64,000 nt of DNA from Siderastrea radians (GCA_964017195.1 OZ024890.1:24365201-24429200), one strand, 5' to 3'; counted from the stretch's first letter, positions 45,557-56,602 are shown. A program made the numbers and translations. Notes: generated by a model not told the origin, from the letters alone.

Positions 45557-46807
45557 AGATGGGTGTGGCTCTACAGAAAAGATCGCATAAATGTGAAGGT
45601 GAATACCAACAATGGCATAGAGCGTCAAAACAAATCTTTCAAGTACGAATTCCTTGAGGGGAACAGAGACATGAAGTTAAGCGGTCTTCTTGCCATTCTT
45701 GTGACACAGTTCCTTCCACAGTCCTTTAAAAAGTAGGTTAATGACCAAGATAACAAATGCCATATTATATTTACCCTAAAAGTAGATATGCTATTTGAAA
45801 ATAGCATATAAAGCCTCCTACTACTATGAATAAACGTAGTTGTATAAAGGTAACCCATTAAGAAGTCGTCATGAACGATATGGTTGTGAAAAAAGCTCAT
45901 CCCTTCAAGGATGATGATGATGATGATAATGATGATGATGATGTCAACAGGTGTTATGACATTAGTTAACAATCAGTTTATTAGTTTTTGCTGACAATGT
46001 TCTTTAAAATCCCATAGGTATGAGGAACTGAACATTACATCTTCGAGTTCATATCGCCTATACAACACAAATGTGCCTGTGTGGTTAAGAGACAGACCGC
46101 GAGAGTTTGTTGCACATTGTATGGGTAGACTTTCCAGTGCTATGGAAACACCTGTTGAAGATATACAGGTGGTAGGCGGTGGCAAGTTTAAAGTTAAAAG
46201 CCAGACCGATCCGAAGGAGTATACCCTCAGCTTCTCAAATGAAGTTTTTCCATCTTGTGAATGCGAGGACTGGAAGAAAAATCATTGGCCCTGCAAACAC
46301 TTTATGGCAGTCTTCACAAATTTTGAAGAATGGGGGTGGTACTCGTTGCCAGCTGTATCCCTCGATCCAAGCATCGTTGAACCAGGGCAAGTTCAAGAAG
46401 GTTACACGTTTGCAGAATTTGAAGAGTCGGCTTCGTTAAACGTTAGTTTCAACCAAAATATGGAAGATGAAACCTTAGAAGAGGAGCAACTTTCTCTGAG
46501 CAAAAATTTTAAAGAGTCGGCGATGACGTGTCGAGAATATTTGACCCAAATTAAAGACTTGACCTATCTGTGTGAAAATCATCAAATACTTGAAGAAACA
46601 GGTCAACTACTTAATAACATTCTTATTGATTTCCGGAAAAAACTTGAGACTGAGGATGGGCTTCTACTGGGAAAAAGAGTAGCTAAACGAGGACAAAGCT
46701 TAACCCAACCATCCACTCCAACAACCAGATGCTATTCCGAGATTCCCTGCAGAAACAAACGCAAACGAAAAACAAACCCAAACGGTAAATCTCAGAAAAA
46801 GGCATAA
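45557..46807 (+). CDS. MULE-type transposase C-terminus with SWIM zinc finger
   Basis: Two exons are supported. 45557-45732 (acceptor CTCTTTAG, donor GTAGGT) encodes WVWLYRKDRINVKVNTNNGI then ERQNKSFKYEFLEG, the NN-x2-E segment that follows the catalytic core in such transposases. 46018-46807 (acceptor CCCATAG) continues in phase (KYEELNITSSSSYRL), reaches the SWIM finger CECEDWKKNHWPCKHF (C-x-C ... C-x-H), a Glu-rich coiled region, and a basic tail (CRNKRKRKTNPNGKSQKKA) like a nuclear signal. About 320 residues are visible, with no stop or frameshift. The DDE domain and a start codon are missing. SWIM fingers in MULE transposases bind DNA or proteins. It lies in the centre of the giant element. 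Confidence 0.82.
45909..45945. repeat. (GAT)n microsatellite in intron
   Basis: ATGATGATGATGATGATAATG and similar triplets lie in the intron 45733-46017. Confidence 0.9.
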
Positions 46808-47700
46808 AAGAAAGACAAAGCGTAACAGAAGCTTGGTACTAACAAGAACTTATTTACGAACGCGTTTCGAGCTATTTAGTTAGATATGCGCGGGTTAACT
46901 TTCGCACAATGAAATTGTGGACCAACATTTAAACACATTATTATTCTTTTGAGCTCACGATCGCCACTTTGAACGCTACTTAGACCTGGCGATCCGCGAT
47001 TCTCCTCTTTAAACTTGGAATTGCCATTTTGAGCTGGTGATTGCCATTTTGAACTGGCAATTTGCTACTTTGGACTGGCAATCGCTTCTTGGAACTGGCG
47101 AAAATGGTCTGAGGCGTGAGCAGGCCTTGAGATCACAGTTTTTTTTACAACAGACCTGAGTTGCAGTGCCGTAGTAGGGTTAAAGTTATTGGGGTGGGGG
47201 GCACATGACGAGCGCCGCAGGCACGAGCTTCTACGGGGGTCCAGGGGAATGCTCCCCCGAGATATTTTCAAATATGAGGTCTCTGGAATAGCATTTCTCT
47301 CCTTCTGAGAGCAGTTTCCACCAAGCAATTTTTCTAACTGACTTTAATCATTGGAATACGTTACAGAAATAGCAATAGGAAAGCAAAATTAGGCTAACCA
47401 GAGCGCTAATCAGGCTAAACAAATCCAACGATATGGTAACATTGTTACTGTTCTACTTTTGAATATTAAAGCGGCACAGGCATATTATCACAGGGGAACG
47501 ATTGACGTTGAAAGCGAATGTCACCGAAATTTTATGGTGAGCGTTTAACTTCAATAAAGGTTTGCTAAAGGTCAGAATATTGGTGATGTCACTTTTTTTG
47601 GCACTATTTCAAGTTAATTGATGTATAGATATCTTGTTTTTTTAAATTTCAGAATACAAATTGTACATCGGGAAATAATAAAGGTTGACTTTTACATTGA
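46808..47700. other. core of giant element, 3' part with small repeats
   Basis: 46955-47105 is a degenerate ~25-bp repeat around GAACTGGCAATTGCCATTTT. 47190-47330 resembles a repeat (GAGCGCCGCAGGCACGAGCT, GCTCCCCCGAGATATTTTCA, GAGGTCTCTGGAATAGCATT) that I recall from many marine invertebrates. No gene is recognised. Confidence 0.5.
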
Positions 47701-50700
47701 GTATCTATAGTGTGTATAAGGCTGTATAGGGGTGTACAGTGCTGTTTAGGGGTGTATAGTGCTGTATAGGGGTGTATAGATAGTGCTGTATAGGGGTATA
47801 TAGTGCTGTATAGGAGTGTATAGTGCTGTATAGGGATGTATAGTGCTATATAGGGGAGTATGGTGCTGTATAGGGGTGTGCAGTGCTGTATAGGGGTGTG
47901 CAGGGTTCTATAGGGGTGTGCAGTGCAGTATAGGGGTGTACAGTGCTGTATACGGATGTATAGTGCTGTTTAGGGGTGTATAGTACTGTGTAGGGGTGTA
48001 TAGTGCTGTATAGGGATGTATAGTGCTGTTTAGGGATGTATAGTGCTGTATAGGGTGTATAGTGCTGTATAGGGGTGTGCAGTGCTGTATAGGGGTGTGC
48101 AGTGCAGAATAGGGGTGTATAGTGCTGTATAGGGATGTATAGTGCTATATAGGGGTGTATGGTGCTGTATAGAGGTGTATAGTGCTGTATAGGGATGTAG
48201 AGTGCTGAATAGGGATGAATAGTGCTCTATAGGGGTGTATAGTGCTGTTTAAGGGTGTATAGTGCTGTATAGGGGTGTATAGTGCTGTATAGGGGTGTAT
48301 AGTGCTGTATAGGGGTGTGCAGTGCTGTATAGGGGTGTGCAGTGCAGTATAGGGGTGTATAGTGCTGTATAGGGGTGTATAGTGCTGTATAGGGATGAAT
48401 AGGGCTCTAAAGGGGTGTATGGTGCTGTTTAGGGGTGTATAGTGCTGTTTAGGGGTGTATAGTGCTGTATAGGGGGTATAGTGCTGTATAGGGGTGTGCA
48501 GTGCTGTATAGGGGTGTATAGTGCTGTATAGGGGTGTATAGTGCTGTATAGGGATGTATAGTGCTGTATAGGGATGAATAGTGCTCTATAGGGGTGTATG
48601 GTGCTGTTTAGGGGTGTATAGTGCTGTATAGGGGTGTATAGTGCTGTATAGGGGTGTGCAGTGCTGTATAGGGGTGTGCAGTGCAGTATAGGGGTGTATA
48701 GTGCGGTATAGGGGTGTATGGTGCTGTATAGGGGTGTATAGGGCTGTACAGGGTTGTATAGTACTGTATAGGGGTTTATAGTACTGTATTGGGGTGTACA
48801 GTGCTGTATAGGGATATATAGAGCTTTATAGGGGTGTACAGTGCTGTATAGGGGTGAATAATGCTATATAGGGGTGTACAGTGCAGTATAGGGGTGTGCA
48901 GTGCAGTATAGGATGTATAGTGCTGTATAGGTTATATACTGCTGTATAGGGGTTTGTAGTGCTGTATAGGAGTGTATAGTGCTGTATAGGGATGTACAGT
49001 GCTCTAAAGGGGTGTACAGGGTTGTATAGAGGTTTACAGGGTTGTATAGGGGTCTACATGGTTGTATAGGGGTATACAGGGTTGTATAGGGGATTACAGG
49101 ATTGTATAGGCGTCTACGTGGTTGTATAGGGGTTTACAGCGCTGTATAGGGGTTTACAGGGTTGTATAGGGTTTACAGCGCTGTATAGAGGTTTACAGGG
49201 TTGTATAGGGGTCTACATGGTTCTATAGGGGTTTACAGGGTTGTATGGGGATCTACATGGTTGTATAGGGGTTTATAGGGTTGTATAGGGGTTTTACAGG
49301 ACATGACAGGGCTGTATAGGGGTCTACATGGTTGTATAGGGGTTTACAGGGTCGTATAGGGGTTTACAGGGTTGTTATAGGAGGTTTACAGGGTTGTATA
49401 GAGTTTTACAGCGCTGTATAGAGGGTTACAGGGTTGTATAGGGGTCTACATGGTTCTATAGGGGTTTACAGGGTAGTATGGGGGTGTACATGGTTGTATA
49501 GGGTTTATAGGGTTGTATAGGGTTTTACAGGACATGACAGGGCTGTATCGGGGTCTACGTGGTTGTATAGGGGTTTACAGGTTTGTATAGGGTTTACAGG
49601 GTTGTATAGGGGGTTTACAGGGTTGCATAGGGGTCTACTAAATGGATGTATAGGGTTTTACAGGGTTGTATGGGGGTCTACATGGTTGTAGAGGGGCTTA
49701 CAGGGTTATATAGGGGATTACAGGGTTGTATAGGGGTCTACATGGTTTTATAGGGGTTTACAGCGCTGTATAGGGGTTTACAGGGTTGTATAGGAATTTA
49801 CAGCGCTGTATAAAGGTTTACAGGGTTGTATAGGGGTTTACAGCGCTGTATAAAGGTTTACAGGGTTGTATATGGGTTTACAGTGCTGTATAGGCGTTTA
49901 CAGGGTTGTATAGGGTTTACAGGGTGTATAGGGGGTCTACATGGTTCTATAGGGGTTTACATGGTTGTTTAGGGGTCTACATGGTTCTATAGGGGTTTGC
50001 AGGGCTATATAGGGGTCTACATGGTTGTATAGAGGTTAATAGGGTTGTATAGGGGTCTACATGGTTGTTTAGGGGTTTACAGCGTTGTATAGGGGACTAC
50101 ATGGTTCTATAGGGGTTTACATGGTTGTTTAGGGGTCTACATGGTTCTATAGGGGTTTGCAGGGCTATATAGGGGTCTACATGGTTGTATAGGGGTTAAC
50201 AGGGTTGTTTAGGGGTCTACATGGTTGTATAGGGGTTTACAGGGTTGTATAGGGAGGGGTTTACCGGGTTGTATAGGGGTCTACATGGTTCTATAGGATT
50301 TGCAGGGCTATATAGGGTTTTACAGGGTTTATAGGGGTCTACATGGTTGTATAGGGGTGTACAGGGTGTATCCGTAGGGGTCTACTTGGTTGTATAGGGG
50401 TTTACAGCGCTGTATAGGGGTTTACAGGGTTGTATAGGAGTTTACAGGGCTATATAGGGGTCTACATGGTTCTATAGGGGTTACCAGGATTGTATAGGGG
50501 TCTACATGGTTCTATAGGGGTTAACAGGGTTTTATAGGACTCTACTTGGTTGTATAGGGGTTTACAGCACTGTATAGGGGTTTACAGGGTTTTATAGGGG
50601 TTTACAGGGCTATATAGGGGTCTATATGGTTCTATAGGGGTTACCAGGGTTGTACAGAGGTCTACATGGTTCTATATTGGTTAACAGGGTTGTATAGGTG

Positions 50701-50766
50701 TCTACATGGTTGTATAGGGGTTTACAGCGCTGTATAGGGGTTTACAGGGTTGTATAGGGCTTACAG
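47701..50766 (-). repeat. right minisatellite arm
   Basis: The inner block (47.70-49.0 kb) is GGGGTGTATAGTGCTGTATA units, the complement of the inner left block. The outer block (49.0-50.77 kb) is GGTTTACAGGGTTGTATAGG and GGTCTACATGGTTGTATAGG units, the complement of the outer left types. The arm continues after an inserted LINE piece at 51083-51230. It lacks the large ACTCTGTACACC expansion of the left arm. Confidence 0.95.
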
Positions 50767-51082
50767 GGCCAATGCCATGCACAATTTTTAAGAAAAACCT
50801 TACAAGATTCTTGATGGATAAACATTTTTAGACGATAAATAAATATTATTTTAGATGTACGACGCATTGTTAATAGATAATTATTTGTAATTAGTTTTTT
50901 TTTTAGGACAGTAGTTAGTTTTAGTAGTTTTAAGCATTGTATATTTTATATTTTAGATCTGTGACATTTGTATTTCTTATTTTAGATTTTAATACTTTTT
51001 ATTTTATGGAGGACCTCCCTGAAAACCACGTACTTACGTGACGGGCGCTTCCTCGTTAAAGATTGTTTTTATTTTTTTATTT
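50767..51082 (+). mobile_element. LINE 3'-end fragment inserted in right arm
   Basis: This ~315-bp non-satellite block interrupts the array. It starts with a short coding remnant (KKNLTRFLMDKHF then stop), which looks like the end of a LINE ORF2. It continues with an AT-rich 3' UTR holding CCTCCCTGAAAACCACGTAC and ends in T/A-rich sequence (TTTATTTTTTTATTTATT). AGGGC occurs at both junctions as a possible short target duplication. Confidence 0.6.
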
Positions 51083-51294
51083 ATTAGGGCTATATAGGGG
51101 TCTACATGGTTCTATAGTGGTCTACATGGTTGTATACGGGTGTACAGGTTTGTGTAGGGGTTAACTGGGTTGTAATAGTGAATTATAGGGCTGTATACTG
51201 ATGTATAGGGAATTAAAGTCCTTTATATTGTAATCAATTGTAAGTATAATTTTTGGTTATACCTTGTGTAGCGTTATATAACGTACGAATGTTT

Positions 51295-51324
51295 GGCTAC
51301 CGTAGTTGTTATCTAGAATTTTCC
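51295..51324 (-). repeat. right TIR of giant element
   Basis: It contains ACCGTAGTTGTTATCTAG and is inverted relative to 38722-38751. AAATGGGAG follows at 51325-51333. Confidence 0.88.
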
Positions 51325-51952
51325 AAATGGGAGGACTCAAAGTTATTTTAACATAACTTATCCGGTGGAGTTTCAAATTAATTCAGCTGATAGTTAGCCA
51401 AGAAACTTATTTTCGTCGCCAAGAAAAAAAACGTGGAATCGCTACGTCGTTAAGGAAATGTTTGACCGCCGACGGTGTTTGTTTTGGGAACTATGATACG
51501 GTAGAGTCAAAACCACCAGCCACAGGTCTTCACTACGAACAAGGAACTATTGACATCACGGCAAAGCAAAACGCTTCAGGTAATCTACAGGCCTGCTGCT
51601 TTGCCAGAAGCCTGACGCTTTAAAGGCTAAACAACAACCATTGTTAGTAACAAGGATCAGCTTGACTACAGTATAATTTGTCACGCAATTCTTCAAACGT
51701 GACGTTGGGTTTGCACTTGGATTCGAATTTATAAACTGTATAAAAATGGAGAATTCACGAACAATATATCAAGGTACTTTAATCGCTGGTTTTGTGTACG
51801 TTCTCAAACAGTTTATGAGTGGAAATTGAAGTAATACGATCGAAAGCGTAAAGAAAGCTATGTCGGTACGGGAGTTGCCGAGGCAGTTGAGAATCAGCAG
51901 TGCGGTAAAAACAGCGAACCCTTAGAAAACTTTGATTCGTTGGCCCAATTTT
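51325..51952. other. no gene recognised
   Basis: It begins with the right copy of the probable target duplication. No other feature is recognised. Confidence 0.5.
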
Positions 51953-53245
51953 ATAGTCAAAATACTCAGCGCCTTCCGCTTATTATTTGGGAATGACTTT
52001 CATTAATCGGGAACGGATTGCATTATTGGAATCTAAATTCCACTTTCAAATTGAATATGTTACAACGGTAGCCTTGTTCAAATAAGGAATGCTGATTGGC
52101 TTATGTTTGACATGAGGCGAATGTTCACGTGCAAGTAGCAGACTATTGGCGGCTTTACCTTTCTGACTTGATTTGTGTTCGCTCAACAAAATATTAGTTG
52201 CAAATACTTTTAAAAGTGAAGAAGCAGTCTGTTGCATAAAACCATGAAGAATAATTTCTTAAAAACAAGTCGGCTGTAAGTGCACAAGAACTGTTCCTGA
52301 AAATTGAGAAAAATTCCCTGTAATGTCAAACCGATTGAAACCAACAGCCGCCAACGGTTTCGTATTTCGCGTGTGAACTTCTGGTTTACGTAAGTAACAT
52401 CCCAATCAACATTCGTTATTTCGAATGAGTCTACCGTTGGAAGATTTCAATCTTCAATTTGGGTGCGTTTCTTTGGGAATATCCGAAAACGGATTTGTGA
52501 TGCCAGATCATATGGATTCTTCGACACCAAAGAAACGCAAAATCCGAAAAAGGATTATTTTGTCATGACAAGACAGGCTGGAGGCACGCAATGTATATGT
52601 CAGCACGATATTTCTCTCGTACTGCCCAAGAATTCAACCAGAATGGAATACAAATAATTTATAAACAAGGACAGTATCTGCAGTAGTTCAAGTGAACTCG
52701 CTATTTGCGTTCACAGTTAGCAAAATCTGGTCCCTGAATTACAGAAATGGTACACAAATGAAGTTATCCTGACGTGTCAATGCTTCTGTCTGTACTTTTG
52801 GAGAAAACTTTTCAAATATACGGAACGGAATAATCACCTGAATTTTCTTTTTCACGATCGAATGTTTTGTCACGCAAGATCGAGAGAAAAATATGGCGAG
52901 ACCAGTAAATTTGCATGGAAGACCGCTTGACAGATCTACTATTTTCGGATCCGTCCCCCAAAGAAACGCACGGATCATGAATCCTAAAAATCCGGATTTA
53001 GATTTGATCTGATGTATCCACTCGGAGTGTGGATTCTTCAGATCACTAATCCGTGATTAATCCATTTTCGGATTTAGGTAAAGAAACGCAAAATCCGTTT
53101 TTGGATACAAGAATCCGGATTTGGATTTTCCCAAACGCACCCTTTTGAAAATGGAATTTTGATTCCAATAATGCAATCCGTTCCCGAGTAATGAAAATCA
53201 TTCCTAAATAATGAGCGGAACGCGCTGAGTATTTTGACTGCAACT
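51953..53245. mobile_element. 1.3-kb element with ~95-bp TIRs, with nested MITE
   Basis: 51953-52052 (AGTCAAAATACTCAGCGCCT ...) is inverted at about 53150-53245 with some 90% identity by eye. Inside, 52461-53151 has its own inverted ends (GGGTGCGTTT ... TTGGGAA) and many ATCCGGATTT/CGGATTTG palindromic words, so it is probably a second, younger MITE nested in the first. No gene is seen in either. Confidence 0.75.
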
Positions 53246-53547
53246 TTAGCACACCTTCCTATGTTTGATGAGTAATCTGCAATTAGTGTTTTATTTGTAT
53301 CCTCCCGGACATCTGAGAAACAGCCCTGCGAAAAAGGCTTATTTTGTGCCTTTTAAAAATGTCACGGGGTGTGTATAATTAGTTTCCTTGTAGATGGTGA
53401 ATTAAGGATAGTTAACGTTTGAGCTAACATTTATTTTAATGAACTAAGTTCAAATATTGCGTGTCTGTAAAATTAGGTTCGTAGTGGTTTTGCTTCAAAA
53501 GATATTCAAAGCTGAATTTCACTCAAAATCACTACTTCACCACCCCA

Positions 53548-54745
53548 GAGGGGCAGTTTTTGGGGGGTGGTCTGTTCTCAGAAGCAATGAAGCCAATGGG
53601 AAAAACATATTACCATGGGTACGACTTGTGTAAGGACAGTAACTAACAGAAATATGGTTCAGATCAGCTGATCCCCTTCTTCCAAGATTTTTCAATTTTG
53701 CCTGGTTATCTCAGACAGAGACTCTTAATGAGATGGTCCTGAGGATGCAGTGCTCGGGGTACAGCAAGAAGTTCAGATATGAGGTTGTCGACTCGGCCCT
53801 CAAGGCGTATAAAACGAGGAATGAAGCTGATCAAGAAGGAGAACGACCGCTACATCGACCCAAAGAGTGGAGGAAAGACGAACGAGAACAAGAAAAGGCG
53901 AGGAAGAAAAACGATTGGTACAAGCGGGGCAGAAACGAGGCAGTCATCTTTGTACCAGCTACACCGAATTCACAGCTACAGAGGAAATATCAGAAAGAGT
54001 AAAACGACAAGGTTTCAAGATCAAAGTAGTAGAAAAGGCTGGTATTGCAATTAAGAGATTGCTCCAGAGATCTGATCGGTGTAAACCGCGACAATGTGAA
54101 AGAGAAGACTGCCTGGTATGTAGAACGGATGGAAAAGGACCGTGTGATAGACAGAGCGTAACATATGAAATCAAATGTACCGAGTGTAACAACATCTACG
54201 TGGGAGAAACATCAAGAAGCGCGTATACCAGAGGGAAGGAGCGCGAGAAGTCACTTAGCAATTAGGAAGAGCGATCGGCCCTATGGAAACATTGTAAGAA
54301 GAAATCTAACAATGAAGTGCAGAGATTTCAAATGAGTGTTACCTGTCTTTACCCTAACGACACTATGCTGAGGCAGATATCTGAGGGTGTGAGGACAGAG
54401 AAAGTACCCGGAGACTCCTTAATTAACTCTAAAAACGAGTGGAACTTTTTCCAAATTCCGCGCGCGGTAATCCCGCATGGCCGCGCGCTACCATCAAAGT
54501 AGGACATCCCGTGACGACTAACATGGAGTCAAAGAAGATGTGGGCTATTCCAATGGTTTTTACACGAACATTTTTACATTTTAGTAGTTCTTACATGACT
54601 AATTTGACAATTTTATTTAGCGGCTGACGAGGCTCGAAGAGCGAAATATATTCCGCAATTTTAACAGTGCTTTTACCGTTTTAAAGTTTTTAAGTGCGTC
54701 AAATGTGGATCAAAGACGTGATGTCTTATTATTCTTCTCGTTGTT
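53548..54745 (+). mobile_element. Penelope-like retroelement, copy B
   Basis: It has the same 5' point (GGGGCAGTTTTTGGGGGG at 53548) and 3' end (GTCTTATTATTCTTCTCG) as copy A, on the opposite strand. The RT part between ATTACCATGG (about 53610) and GAGATGGTCCTGAGG (53727) is deleted and replaced by ~100 unrelated bases. Confidence 0.75.
53733..54502 (+). pseudogene. GIY-YIG end of Penelope-like ORF
   Basis: Frames 53733-54000 and 53990-54265 together align with the last 230 residues of copy A. A private one-base deletion near 54000 separates them. The GIY-YIG start VTYEIKCTECNNIYVGETSR is intact. The stop in KSLSN is shared with copy A, and the true C-terminal continuation (LYPNDTMLRQISEGVRTEK ... 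IPHGRALPSK) is read in another frame to 54502. Confidence 0.8.
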
Positions 54746-55044
54746 CGAACACATTCTTGGCCTCGGTGGTCAAAATTTCTCCGAAGTAAAAGAGCGAACG
54801 TTGTTCCAGGCTCTCAGATAGTGATGAATACGAAAAAATAAAGATCGAAGTAAAAGATAGTCTCCTACGCTGCCTACTCAGCAGTTCATAGGGTCGTCAC
54901 GCAACGCTCCTCCCCACAAACGTTTGCTTTAATCCGAACAACATTCCTGTCCCTTTTTAGGCCAATCACAGCTTAGCTCACATAACCGGGAGCCAGTCGC
55001 GCCAAAACCACTTGAGTCACATGCACGTGACAAACGCAAATCAA
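54746..55044. repeat. dispersed repeats incl. TTCCAGGCTCTCAGATAG copy 2
   Basis: 54802-54860 matches 33066-33126. 54880-54930 (GGTCGTCACGCAACGCTCCT) is another sequence I recall as frequent in corals. Confidence 0.6.
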
Positions 55045-55240
55045 GATGGCGGCGACAGATGTAGCTTTTCATCTAGTGTCGTCAACATTCAAAATGCCTG
55101 AATTAAATTTGCATGAGAACACGCGATTCGAAAAATCATTGTAGGTAAGAAGGATCTCTTTGTTAACCTGCCGACGGGCTTTGGGAAGTCTTTGATTTAT
55201 CAAGTCCTTCCGCTCGTGCTAGACCATGTTTTAAACCAAA
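55045..55240 (+). pseudogene. RecQ-like helicase N-terminal fragment
   Basis: ATG 55045 opens MAATDVAFHLVSSTF ... RFEKSL and stops at 55143. The next frame then reads KDLFVNLPTGFGKSLIYQVL, a RecQ-type Walker A motif (LPTGxGKS), followed by PLVLDHVLNQ. Further on the sequence loses similarity and stops. Part of the region before Walker A is missing. The exon is a fragment, perhaps carried by a mobile element, as RecQ-like exons are multi-copy in corals from memory. Confidence 0.65.
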
Positions 55241-55599
55241 CAACCGGAACATATAGCAAGCGCTTATACACGTTTGCAAATAAACAACTCGGAGTCATCG
55301 TAGCAGTTTATGTTCACATTTAACGAAGAATGGATGATTTCTGCAAAATTTGTAGCACTTGTTCATTCATCGTACAAAGCGACGAACACGTAAAACACTT
55401 TGAAACGCTCTCGACAAATTTCTTCTGTGTTTCAGCCATCCGAAACGGATCACAAGCTAAGATGTCTAACACATCACCCGAAAACCACGGTCGCTTTTTT
55501 GCGCGAAAATTTACTTCATTGTCAACTTGCCGAAACGTGATTGGATGTTTCCATTTACCGTAAACACAAGGGCAAAAGAATGTGGTTCGGATCGAAGCA
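55241..55599. other. no gene recognised
   Basis: A plus frame at 55330-55563 (MDDFCKICSTCSFIVQSDEH ...) has a few cysteines but no recognised domain and no support. Confidence 0.3.
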
Positions 55600-56387
55600 G
55601 CCGTTTGTTGTTTTCCCCGCCGGTCGAGCTCCCGGGGAAGCCTGTTCAAAGACATGGTTGCGTGCCAATATTCCACACGTTCCAGCAGATTGACTTATCG
55701 ATTTATTAAAATTGATGTTTCACAATCTCCTGGCCGAAAACTTCAGGCAGCAATCACTAAACTAAGATATAAAAGGAAATCCTTGTTCCAGACGAAGTGT
55801 AATCCTTTCAAGCAAAAGCAATTAACTGTGTGATTGCATTTAAGATCCAACAGGTCAAAAGGCAAATACCGTAAAATTTATTTCAATACATGGTTTTCAC
55901 TTAGAAATAATAAAATAACCTTACGCATCTCCCCTGCAAAATTGTCAAAATAATGCAATACTTATTTGCAACGAGTTGAAAATCTCTGACGTTTATCATA
56001 AGCGTTTCACTTACTACTTCCGGTTTTGTTCCGTCTTCTGAAAGCGAAACTAGAAATGTACTTCGTAAACAAGTAGAAAATGAAGTAAGGGTGTGACTGA
56101 TTTTGATAAAAGTTTCCCTCGGAAAGTCACTGAAATATGATTTTGTTTTACTGAAAGGTTTTCACTTTATTTGGCTATTTTATATTTTTTTTACTTTCTT
56201 TTCTTCGGACCAAAACGATCAATACGTTGACCGCATGCTTAAATAGCAAGTTATGGGACGGTACACAATCTACAGTCGGCAAATCAAATCTTGCAAATTC
56301 AAAATATTTTGAAAACAAAACATATATAGACACAGGCACTATGGAACAATAAATCCTAGTCTATTAGCTTAATAAGATTGTACTCAC

Positions 56388-56602
56388 TCTCGTATTGCGT
56401 TGATGAAACTGGATTTTCCAACTCCCGAGTTGCCAGTGATTGCGATGTTCACCTCGACTTCTCGCCATCTATCCAGTCTCTTCTTGAAGAACTCTTTAAC
56501 ATTCGAAACGCCTTTTTCATCAAGCTCTTCTTGAAGTTCTTCAATTTGGTTTAATTTCCAAATCTCCAGACTCTCGTGTCCAATATTTCCAACAACATCC
56601 AT
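56388..56602 (-). CDS. IRG GTPase exon 1 (P-loop exon)
   Basis: On minus, ATG 56602 starts MDVVGNIGHESLEIW, then an acidic helix (ELQEELDEKGVSNVKEFF), RLDRWREVEVNIAITG and the P-loop GNSGVGKSSFINAIR (G1 box), ending at a donor (GTGAGT) in phase 2. The frame is open above the ATG (INFSFIPEFV), so the real start may be further upstream. Joined to 31444-32533, the total is 1,305 bases, exactly 435 codons including the stop, and the junction (INAIRE/LREND) fits the conserved IRG order. The join would need an intron of 23.9 kb; otherwise this is an orphan exon. There is no damage in this copy, unlike 26155-26404. Confidence 0.82.

Larger units (their letters stand above)
38722..51324 (+). mobile_element. 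12.6-kb Mutator-like element with minisatellite arms
   Basis: The ends are 30-bp inverted repeats, 38722-38751 and 51295-51324, matching at 27 of 30 positions with the shared core CTAGATAACAACTAC. Weaker similarity continues inward for about 50 bases (GTATAACC). The 9 bases outside are GAATGGGAG on the left and AAATGGGAG on the right, a 9-bp target duplication with one mismatch, the length typical of Mutator-like elements. Inside are two inverted minisatellite arms (38803-45013 and 47701-51230) and a 2.7-kb core with the C-terminal part of a SWIM-finger transposase. The catalytic half is absent, so this copy is probably non-autonomous. Confidence 0.85.

Noticed and set aside
46179..46439. Second plus frame in the SWIM exon
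   Set aside because: It is a shadow of the real transposase frame, which carries the SWIM motif.
38803..51230. CRISPR-like array
   Set aside because: Units are contiguous with no unique spacers, and the genome is clearly eukaryotic.
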